A DNA stretch of 5,208 nucleotides from Pseudomonadota bacterium. Its GTDB lineage: Bacteria; Desulfobacterota; Desulfobacteria; Desulfobacterales; Desulfobacteraceae. Below the pieces are notes generated by a model. It did no database searches and was not told where the DNA came from. It saw nothing but the letters and a program-made list of their open reading frames with translations. Made by a program: the position numbers and the translations under genes. Shown piece by piece: positions 1 through 5,208 of the stretch. The stretch lies in the NCBI GenBank assembly GCA_018812385.1, contig JAHJDU010000015.1:1-5208 (forward strand), written 5' to 3'. Position 1 is the stretch's first letter, and each line of letters opens with the position of its first letter.

Positions 1-489
1 CTGCAATACCATGCGGGGGACAATAAGGACCGTCCAAAGATATTTGATACCATGAAAAAAACCATGGCCAACCCTGTGATACTTTCAGCCCTGGCAGGCA
101 TCTCATTCTCTCTGCTCAATATACCAATGCCCCTTATCCTTGACAGGGCCCTTCAAATTTTAACGGGTATGGCCCTGCCCCTGGCTCTTTTGATTATTGG
201 TGCATCCCTTTCTTTTGAAAAATTAAAACCACGGTTTTTAAATGTTCTGATATCCAGTTTCTTAAAGGTGATGGTTGCACCTGCCATTGGATTTGTATTG
301 TTCAAGTTTTTTTCTGTTCACCCAAAAGAATATCTTCCAGGATTGATTCTCCTTGCTTCTCCAACGGCAACCCTTACCTATATCATGGCAAAAGAAATCG
401 GAGGTGATCCTGATTATGCAGTGGCAGCCATATCCATCTGTACCATTATTTCAGGTCTGACCTATGGATTATGGCTCAGTATAGTGTAG
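1..489 (+). CDS. AEC-family transporter, C-terminal part (5' end outside the window)
   Basis: The reading frame is open from base 1, so the ATG at 52 is an internal methionine and not the start; 162 residues are visible. They form about five hydrophobic segments (roughly residues 24-40, 56-71, 80-104, 112-130 and 138-161) ending at a TAG. Family hallmarks of auxin-efflux-carrier-like (AEC, MdcF/YfdV type) permeases are visible: an N-P opening the first helix after a basic loop (KKTMANP), the ALPLALLIIGASL helix, a VAPAIG helix, and the PTATLTYIMAKEIGGD stretch in the second-last helix. Known members are about 300-320 residues, so about half is missing upstream. AEC proteins are inner-membrane secondary carriers, often for carboxylates such as malonate or for amino-acid-related anions; the substrate cannot be read here. 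It converges on the PLP lyase gene with a 95-base gap, so the two are not one operon. Family call is firm, substrate unknown. Confidence 0.88.
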   Translation: MQYHAGDNKDRPKIFDTMKKTMANPVILSALAGISFSLLNIPMPLILDRALQILTGMALPLALLIIGASLSFEKLKPRFLNVLISSFLKVMVAPAIGFVLFKFFSVHPKEYLPGLILLASPTATLTYIMAKEIGGDPDYAVAAISICTIISGLTYGLWLSIV

Positions 490-502
490 GTCAGGCCTGA
501 CC
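489..502. repeat. 14-base perfect palindrome at the transporter stop codon
   Basis: GGTCAGGCCTGACC reads identically on both strands. It starts on the last base of the transporter TAG and lies between two convergent genes. As RNA it could fold as a 5-bp stem with a GGCC loop, but no T-run follows on either strand, so it is not a convincing intrinsic terminator. It could be a weak bidirectional stop, a protein site, or chance. Confidence 0.35.
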
Positions 503-584
503 GAAAGCCGGGTGTTGTCAGAGCCTTGTTATTCTTTTGCATAGCGGGCATATGTTATCTTTGCATTTTTAGCGTGATTGCAAA

Positions 585-1529
585 TCATGATTTCAGGATC
601 ATCTCCATGGTTTTGGCATCAATATTGCCGCCGCTTAAGATAATCCCGACCTTTCCTTTTGGAACAACCTTTTTGTTTAAAAGGGCTGCAAGTCCGAGAG
701 CTCCTGAGGGTTCCACCACAAGTTTCATGCGGAAAAATAAAAATTGTACGGCATGAATAATATCTTTTTCCGAAACTGTTACCATATCGTCAACATTTTC
801 CAATATCAAAGGAAAGGTTATTTTTCCAAGAGACGTAGTTCTTGTTCCATCGGCAATGGTGGCTGGATTTTGAACCGTTTGAAGGATTCCGGTTTTAAAT
901 GACCTGCAGGCATCATCTGCAAGTTCTGGTTCTACACCAATGACTTTGCAGTCAGGGTTTTTGCCTTTTGCTGCAATGGCACAGCCGCTTAAAAGACCTC
1001 CACCACCACACGGGGTTAACAGCATGTCCAGGGAACCGGCCTGGTCAAACAGTTCCAGGGCAGCAGTTCCCTGGCCTGCAATGACATCCGGATGGTCAAA
1101 TGGCGGGATCATGGTCAAATCCTGCTCTTCCTGGATTTTTAATGCAATCTCTTCCCGGCTTCCTTCATCAGGATCATATTCAACCACAATGGCACCATAC
1201 TCTTTTGTTGCAGCCAGTTTTGTGGCCGGCGCATTTTTCGGCATGACAATGGTTGTTTCAACATTGAGCATCTTTCCCACAAGGGCAACAGCCTGGCCAT
1301 GGTTCCCCGAGGAATAGGTGATGACCCCTTTTGATTTTTCCAGGGCACTAAGTTTTGAAATGCTGTTAAACGCACCCCTGAACTTGAAAGCGCCTATTTT
1401 TTGAAAGTTTTCACACTTTAAGTATATGTCCGCCCCCACAAGTTTGTTTAAGCTACCCGAGGTCATTACAGGGGTATGATTGGCATGGCCCTTTAATCTT
1501 TCTGCGGCATTGATAATATGTTGAAACAT
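585..1529 (-). CDS. PLP-dependent serine racemase-like / threo-3-hydroxyaspartate or threonine dehydratase
   Basis: This is a complete 314-residue fold-type II PLP enzyme of the cytoplasm; it would release ammonia from serine, threonine or 3-hydroxyaspartate to give a 2-oxo acid, or racemise serine. Visible motifs in order: the Schiff-base lysine K49 in GAFKFRGA; SSGNHGQA (73-80), which holds the PLP ring and substrate carboxylate; SRE with R125; AGQGT (151-155); the PLP phosphate loop CGGGGLLSG (174-182); E200, A204 and D206 spaced like the divalent-metal site of serine racemase; EPSGA (273-277); and ILSGGN (297-302) with S299 near the pyridine nitrogen. S74 matches the second catalytic serine of serine racemase, where plain threonine deaminases usually have alanine. 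No C-terminal ACT or regulatory domain is present, so it is not the isoleucine-feedback biosynthetic IlvA. The ATG is supported by GGGAG 7 bases upstream. It is transcribed alone from a promoter at 1565-1593 and converges on the transporter gene. Family is certain; the choice among dehydratase and racemase activities is not decidable by eye. Confidence 0.93.
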   Translation of the reverse strand: MFQHIINAAERLKGHANHTPVMTSGSLNKLVGADIYLKCENFQKIGAFKFRGAFNSISKLSALEKSKGVITYSSGNHGQAVALVGKMLNVETTIVMPKNAPATKLAATKEYGAIVVEYDPDEGSREEIALKIQEEQDLTMIPPFDHPDVIAGQGTAALELFDQAGSLDMLLTPCGGGGLLSGCAIAAKGKNPDCKVIGVEPELADDACRSFKTGILQTVQNPATIADGTRTTSLGKITFPLILENVDDMVTVSEKDIIHAVQFLFFRMKLVVEPSGALGLAALLNKKVVPKGKVGIILSGGNIDAKTMEMILKS

Positions 1530-1536
1530 GTATGCA

Positions 1537-1541
1537 CTCCC
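1537..1541 (-). promoter_or_regulatory. ribosome binding site of the PLP lyase
   Basis: On the minus strand GGGAG lies 7 bases before the ATG at 1529. It fixes that ATG as the start, consistent with the normal N-terminus of the family. Confidence 0.7.
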
Positions 1542-1564
1542 TAAAATTTATTGTTTGCTAGGCC

Positions 1565-1593
1565 ATTATTTCAGGTTGCGAAAGAGATGTAAA
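1565..1593 (-). promoter_or_regulatory. sigma-70-type promoter for the PLP lyase
   Basis: On the minus strand TTTACA (1593-1588) is followed after exactly 17 bases by AATAAT (1570-1565). Each differs from the consensus by one base. Transcription would start near 1558, giving a short leader of about 30 bases that includes the GGGAG ribosome site. No operator-like repeat is visible beside it. This is seen by pattern only. Confidence 0.6.
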
Positions 1594-1705
1594 TATTTTT
1601 AGTGTGTATTTTTTTTAAGGAATAAAAAATCTTGTATTTGCTTTAAAAAAATAGTTGGTTTAACTTAAAGAAAGTTTTTTTATGATAAATATCAGATTAT
1701 ACTGG
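1594..1705. other. A/T-rich spacer without a gene
   Basis: This spacer lies between the lyase promoter and the stop of the broken amidohydrolase. It is very A/T-rich with several runs of six or more A or T. It contains only weak 5-bp A/T stems (for example AACTT/AAGTT at 1662-1676), none of which is a clear terminator for the minus-strand gene. It may act as an UP-like or curved region behind the lyase promoter, which is inference. Confidence 0.4.
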
Positions 1706-2548
1706 TTACTCTTCGTGGGCGTAAACTATTTTTCCATCAACGATGGTATTGACAACACCAATTTGGGAGATTTCTTCCGGGGGGATAGACCACGGGTCTC
1801 GGTTTAATACGACAATGTCGGCAAGCTTACCCAGTGAAAGAGTCCCTTTGATGGTTTCTTCACCAGTGGCATAGGCTGCATAGGCAGTATACATTTTGAA
1901 TGCCTCATCAATGGATATTTTTTCCTGGGGCCCGATAATTTCTCCCGTGGATGACTGCCGAGTCACCATGCATTGTACACCAAGCAAGGGTGATTGAAGC
2001 CCAACAGGGTGATCCGAGGAGGCAGCCACCCTTACTCCGGCATTCAGAAAGCTATTATGAGCAAACATTCTGTGGGCCCGCTGGCCGTAAAACGGTTTCA
2101 ATTTTTTACCATGCTGCCACAGGTAGGATGCAAAGGGTAAGGCCATCACTTTCAATTGATGCATGCGTTTCAAAATATTATCGGTAATCATGGTGCAGTG
2201 TTCGATTCTGTGGCGTGGTGTTAATCCGGGTCGTTTTTGTTGGGCCTGTTCAATAGCGTTCAAAGACATCTCAATGGCCAGGTCACCATTGGCGTGGATG
2301 CAGGCCTGGTAGTTCATATCATGGATGCGCTGGACAATCCGGTCCAGTTCCAACTGATCTTCTATAAGTAAAATCCCATGGTCATCAGGATCATCTTCAT
2401 GCCCATCAATGAATGCAGGTAGAACAGTCTTTTCCTTGAGGTCAAGCACGATGGTGTCAGGCCCGGCCAGGTTGGCGAGTTAATTACAGTCTTTTAGCCG
2501 GTTCTCACAGATAGCCAGCGAAAGCCCCTCTATAAACCCATTAACATA
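1706..2548 (-). pseudogene. YtcJ-type amidohydrolase, broken by internal deletion and a nonsense codon
   Basis: An open 247-codon frame (GTG at 2449 to TAA at 1706) carries the C-terminal half of a metal-dependent amidohydrolase (amidohydrolase_3 / YtcJ group). Retained: H52 in IHANGD, H84 in HRIEHC, D146 in SSDHPV, and the C-terminal beta-sandwich KGTLSLGKLADIVVL...IVDGKIVY. Its first 17 residues match the end of the N-terminal sandwich and first barrel strand (KTVLPAFIDGH), but these run straight into DPDDHGILLI, which belongs about 250 residues later in intact relatives. The metal-binding HxH (now H17-E-D) and the bridging lysine region (WVDG) are therefore gone. In the same frame, upstream codons still encode family-like sequence (LANLAGPDTIVLDL, and YVNGF...GLSLAICENRLKDC up to 2548), interrupted by TAA at 2480-2482 and bounded by TGA at 2549-2551. 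Normal length is about 540. It is head-to-head with an intact paralogue. It cannot be an active hydrolase; a residual non-enzymatic product is possible but unlikely. Confidence 0.85.
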
Positions 2549-2573
2549 TCACGCCAAAATGTTATTTTACTAA

Positions 2574-2717
2574 AGTTTCACCATTGTTGTGCTAAATGAA
2601 CGGGATATCCCCGCCCTTGAAAATGCCCCGGATATGGTATATGATGGCTCGGGTAAAAGAGAGCATGGCAAAAGTGGCAATCGGCTGACTGTATTGGTGT
2701 TCGACTGTCTATTATAA
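2574..2717 (+). other. possible small coding remnant, unrecognised
   Basis: A 47-codon open stretch follows a TAA at 2571 and ends at TAA 2715-2717. Its composition looks protein-like (ERDIPALENAPDMVYDG, then a Lys/Gly-rich turn and LTVLVFDCLL), and GTG at 2589 is the only early start. There is no ribosome site before it, and I do not recognise the family. Because it sits next to a decayed gene, a remnant of a lost gene is as plausible as a real small protein or chance. It overlaps the TATAAT box of the next gene. Confidence 0.2.
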
Positions 2718-2718
2718 T
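2713..2718 (+). promoter_or_regulatory. -10 box candidate for the intact amidohydrolase
   Basis: A perfect TATAAT stands 79 bases before the ATG of the intact YtcJ-type gene. The -35 position 17 bases upstream (2690-2695, TGTATT) is poor, so the promoter would be weak or activator-dependent. The leader would be about 70 bases, with no obvious hairpin. The rest of the 2549-2797 spacer holds the possible small remnant and nothing else I can name. Confidence 0.4.
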
Positions 2719-2797
2719 TTTAATCGAAACCAGGACAATTATATGCTCTCTTAGGTTCATCTGGATAGCATCTTAACATGAGGTTTAAAGATACGCC

Positions 2798-4444
2798 ATG
2801 AGCTTGATTATTAAAAATGCCAAACTGTATACCATGGAAGGCAGGGTTTACCAGGCAGCCGCAATTGACGGTGATATTATTACCAGGCTTGGGAGCAATG
2901 AAGATGTCATACGATACGCAGACAACTCGGCCAATGTGATCGATCTGAAGGGGAAATCGGTAGTCCCCGGTTTTATTGACACCCATGTCCACCTTGTCGG
3001 ATATGGATGCTCTCTTAATTCTGTGACCTTAAACGGCCTGACGTCCCGGAATGATGTGATTGAAACAAGCAGAAGCCATCTTGAACACAGCCAATTAGAT
3101 GCCGGGCAATGGCTGTATGGGAGGGGTTGGGACCAAAACCTCTTTCAGGATGGCAAATTTTTGACAAAGGACGATCTTGATAGGATTTCCATAACACATC
3201 CGATTCTGCTTCTCAGAAATTGCGGACATGTTGCAGCGGTCAATTCCATGGCGCTTGAATTAACCCGCATAACGTGTGACACGGCCATTGCAGGGGGGCA
3301 ATTTATAAAGGATGATAAAGGTGACCTGAATGGGGTCATCACGGAAGCGGCTCTTGAATGGTTTAAAAAACAAAAAAATGCGAACCAGAGCATTCTTGAA
3401 ATAAAAACAGCCATTAAAACCGGCATCAATAAACTTCTATCCTATGGCGTCACCTCGATCCATTCCGAAGAATCCTATGATCTGGGATATTCTGGAAATT
3501 TTACGGACATATACACTCTTTACAAGGAAATGGCCGACAACAAAGAACTTGCAATGCGAGTCTACCAGAAAGTGGCCCAGCCCAACGGACCGGATATTGA
3601 CCGCTTCCTTGAGAACGGTATCAGAACAGGGGACGGCGATCACTATTACCGGATGGGTCCTGTCAAGCAATGGGTTGACGGCACCCTTGGTGCAAGGACG
3701 GCAGCCCTTCTTGAGGACTATTCTGACGACAAAGGAAACAAGGGGCTATATTACTATACGGCAGGTCAATTGTATCAGAACATGGAAAAATTACACCTGG
3801 CGGGTATGCAGATTTGTTTGCATACCATTGGAGACGGATCTCTGGAAATGATTTTGAATCAGTTTGAAAAATTATTGCATCAACATCCCAGAAACGATCA
3901 CAGACACAGGTTAGTCCATGTTTTTGTCGGAAATAAAAAACAATACCAGCGCATTGCAGCATTGGGATTGAATATCAATACGCAACCGGCTGCGTTATCC
4001 AGCGATTTAAAAATGCTTGACAGTCGCCTGGGTGAAAAAAGGGGCCGTCAGTGCTACGCGTGGAAAACATTACGTGATTGTGGTATCTGTGTAAACTGTG
4101 GTTCTGATATCCCTGTTGAAACACCCGATGTTTTTAAAGGAATTTATGCGCTGGTTGAACGTAAAAATGTTGAAACACCGGATGGCCCTGCCTACAACCC
4201 AAATGAAACAATATCCGTGGATGAAGCGTTGGAAATGTATACAAAGAACGGGGCCTACGCTTCTTTTGAAGAGTCTGTAAAAGGAACTATTTGTGAAGGA
4301 AAACTGGCAGATTTAGCAGTGCTGAGCCACAACCCATATGAAGTTGACAGCGAAACACTTAAAAATATTAAAGTAGAAATAACAATCCTTGGCGGCAAGA
4401 TTGTTTACCAGCGGGAAAAAAGCTTTTCTGCCGGCAAATCATAG
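2798..4444 (+). CDS. YtcJ-type metal-dependent amidohydrolase (amidohydrolase_3 family), intact
   Basis: This is a complete 548-residue protein, normal for the YtcJ / N-substituted formamide deformylase-like group, which hydrolyses amide (formamide, carbamoyl or acyl) bonds in the cytoplasm; no signal peptide is visible. Domain order: N-terminal beta-sandwich (about 1-55, SLIIKNAKLYTMEG to NVIDLKGKSVVPG); TIM barrel (about 56-490) with metal ligands H63 and H65 in FIDTHVH, bridging lysine K290 in VKQWVDGTLGAR, H342 in LHTIGDG, H374 in HRLVHV and D437 in CGSDIPVE; and C-terminal sandwich (about 495-540, KGTICEGKLADLAVLSHNPY, GGKIVY). All expected ligands are present, so it should be active. 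The ATG gives the usual N-terminus, and a stop codon lies in frame five codons upstream (2783-2785); the ribosome site is poor (TGAGG, 14 bases upstream), hinting at low translation. A TATAAT at 2713 may drive it. It stands head-to-head with a broken paralogue and upstream of a decayed M20 gene. Substrate cannot be deduced; several annotated relatives are only 'amidohydrolase'. Confidence 0.92.
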   Translation: MSLIIKNAKLYTMEGRVYQAAAIDGDIITRLGSNEDVIRYADNSANVIDLKGKSVVPGFIDTHVHLVGYGCSLNSVTLNGLTSRNDVIETSRSHLEHSQLDAGQWLYGRGWDQNLFQDGKFLTKDDLDRISITHPILLLRNCGHVAAVNSMALELTRITCDTAIAGGQFIKDDKGDLNGVITEAALEWFKKQKNANQSILEIKTAIKTGINKLLSYGVTSIHSEESYDLGYSGNFTDIYTLYKEMADNKELAMRVYQKVAQPNGPDIDRFLENGIRTGDGDHYYRMGPVKQWVDGTLGARTAALLEDYSDDKGNKGLYYYTAGQLYQNMEKLHLAGMQICLHTIGDGSLEMILNQFEKLLHQHPRNDHRHRLVHVFVGNKKQYQRIAALGLNINTQPAALSSDLKMLDSRLGEKRGRQCYAWKTLRDCGICVNCGSDIPVETPDVFKGIYALVERKNVETPDGPAYNPNETISVDEALEMYTKNGAYASFEESVKGTICEGKLADLAVLSHNPYEVDSETLKNIKVEITILGGKIVYQREKSFSAGKS

Positions 4445-4484
4445 CAGGCGCATTGATCCGGTAAAAGCCCTTAGATTAAACGAA

Positions 4485-4514
4485 TCGAGCTCCGGAGAGA
4501 CTCTCTGAGTTCGA
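4485..4514 (+). terminator. strong hairpin after the amidohydrolase, possible terminator
   Basis: The arms 4485-4498 and 4502-4514 pair over about 13 bp, with two or three G-U pairs and one bulged C near 4492-4493, closing on a small GAC loop. It starts about 40 bases after the TAG of the amidohydrolase. The nearest T-run (4531-4535) is some 16 bases beyond the stem, so it is not a textbook intrinsic terminator. It could end the transcript together with another factor, protect the 3' end, or be a copy of a dispersed repeat. Confidence 0.4.
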
Positions 4515-4534
4515 CCTGACCGAAGGGGTATTTT

Positions 4535-4540
4535 TATAAT
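4535..4540 (+). promoter_or_regulatory. -10 box candidate before the M20 remnant
   Basis: TATAAT lies 25 bases before the ATG at 4565, directly after a T-run. Only a poor -35 (TTCGAC at 4510-4515, spacing 19) can be matched, and it overlaps the hairpin arm. If real, the decayed gene once had its own promoter separate from the amidohydrolase. Confidence 0.3.
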
Positions 4541-4561
4541 AGAAGCATTTTTTGGAATAGA

Positions 4562-5105
4562 GTGATGGATAAATCAACGCTTAAAGAATTAATCACATTT
4601 CGTCAAACATTACATTCTTCCCCGGACCTTTCAGGCCAGGAAAGCAACACTGCTGCGATGGTAGTCGATTTTATTGTATCAGCCCGCAGAAGAAAACGGA
4701 AAAACTGCCCATGCATCATCACCGGAAAATGGCATCAGCCCGGTAGAGTCAATTAAGACCATACATACAAAACTAAACCAATTGACACCATCCTTTTCGT
4801 ACAAGGATAAATTCCATGCCGTTATCAATGATGCGGATTGCACAAAAATGGTCAAAAATGCAGCCATGTCAGCCAATCTTGACTTTGTGACGTTAGATCG
4901 AGGCAGTAGCGGTTCAGAAGATTTTGGAAGGCTCATGGATGCATCCAGAAAAGGGGGTGCTCTATTTTCATTGGGAGCCGGGGAAAAACACCCTAACCTC
5001 CATACCCCGGCGTATGATTTTAATGATGGTATATTACTAGATGGTGTTAATATCTTTGTTGCTTTAATCGATGCCATTTTGGGTTTTGAGCCTTCAAATG
5101 GGTGA
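4562..5105 (+). pseudogene. M20-family amidohydrolase/peptidase, shrunken by several deletions
   Basis: Intact M20 (HipO/AbgB/N-acyl-amino-acid hydrolase type) enzymes are about 380-400 residues and remove acyl groups from amino acids using two metals. Here about 180 codons remain in two frames. The start (GTG 4562 or more likely ATG 4565, GGAA about 8 bases before) encodes a typical N-terminus: LKELITFRQTLHSSPDLSGQE, then NTAAMVVDF. Near 4665-4675 the match jumps frame to LLYQPAEENG, so about 80 residues with the GHDxH metal ligands are missing. QPAEENG then runs straight into KTAHASSPENGISPVESI of the dimerisation domain (junction about 4698-4703), and that domain breaks off near 4809-4817 to rejoin at AVINDADCTKMVKNAA. 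The final part is good: GSSGSEDFGRLMDASRKGG and LHTPAYDFND, then TGA. The catalytic glutamates of PAEE and the last histidine remain, but the enzyme cannot work. The frame change and missing ligands argue for a pseudogene and not a mini-enzyme. Confidence 0.85.
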
Positions 5106-5208
5106 AGGTGGCACGATAGATGGGTTCTGTCATATTCGAGGCAACCTTCCACGTCACATTTGCTTTATCAACTATGGGGCAGTTGAGGCAGGATACTAAT
5201 TAATAAGA
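5106..5208. other. right end of window, no identifiable gene
   Basis: Only short frames occur here: a 27-codon frame from an ATG at 5120 and an overlapping frame ending in FINYGAVEAGY before TAA. Neither has a ribosome site or recognisable family features. No hairpin with a T-run is visible for ending the M20 remnant transcript. Confidence 0.4.

Noticed and set aside
526..756. 76-codon plus-strand frame overlapping the end of the lyase
   Set aside because: Most of it is antisense to the conserved C-terminus of the lyase, and it has no clear start signal.
940..1317. 125-codon plus-strand frame inside the PLP lyase gene
   Set aside because: It is antisense to a gene with complete family motifs; its product has no recognisable features and no ribosome site.
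1662..1681. AACTT/AAGTT stem followed by T7, looking like a plus-strand terminator
   Set aside because: The stem is only 5 bp of mostly A/T, and no plus-strand gene ends nearby; it is expected in such an A/T-rich spacer.
1683..1694. TGATA/TATCA mini-hairpin just after the stop of the broken amidohydrolase
   Set aside because: It is weak, with a two-base loop and no T-run on the minus strand.
496..4524. Shared 10-base string CCTGACCGAA at 496-505 and 4515-4524, both next to palindromes
   Set aside because: A ten-base match is expected several times by chance in 5 kb, and the flanks do not extend the similarity.
4679..5152. 157-codon minus-strand frame opposite the M20 remnant
   Set aside because: The plus strand clearly encodes M20 motifs (GSEDF, LHTPAYDFND); the minus frame is their shadow and shows no family features.
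5120..5203. 27-codon frame at the right end, possible start of a new gene
   Set aside because: It ends within the window, lacks a ribosome site and shows no recognisable content.

Overview
The window is a stretch of bacterial chromosome of moderate G+C. It carries amide and amino-acid catabolism genes, two intact in full, one cut by the window edge, and two visibly decayed. There is no rRNA, tRNA, CRISPR array, transposase or phage gene to place it. Codon use, TTTACA/TATAAT-type promoters and GGGAG-type ribosome sites fit a Gram-negative anaerobe such as a Desulfobacterota member, but that is a weak guess from overall style and not from a marker gene.

Layout from left to right: the C-terminal part of an AEC-family membrane transporter (1-489, +), running in from outside the window; converging on it, a complete PLP-dependent fold-type II ammonia-lyase of the serine racemase / threo-3-hydroxyaspartate dehydratase / threonine dehydratase group (585-1529, -), with a good promoter and ribosome site; an A/T-rich spacer; a broken YtcJ-type amidohydrolase (1706 to about 2548, -) that has lost about 245 internal residues and has a stop codon in its N-terminal remnant; a spacer with a possible small coding remnant and a TATAAT box; a complete 548-residue YtcJ-type amidohydrolase (2798-4444, +), a diverged paralogue of the broken one in head-to-head orientation; a strong hairpin; and a shrunken M20-family amidohydrolase/peptidase (4562-5105, +), reduced to about half its family length by at least one frame-breaking and probably two further in-frame deletions. 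The last 100 bases hold nothing I can identify.

Working together: YtcJ-type and M20 enzymes both cut amide bonds (N-acyl, N-formyl or N-carbamoyl compounds), the PLP enzyme removes ammonia from small hydroxy-amino acids, and AEC carriers move small organic anions. The neighbourhood therefore looks like a catabolic or scavenging locus for amide-linked amino-acid derivatives that is being eroded: one YtcJ copy and the M20 gene are dead, while the second YtcJ copy and the lyase keep their full active sites. I see no convincing new multi-gene system. The points of most interest are the deletion-driven decay of two neighbouring hydrolases and the racemase-like active site of the lyase.
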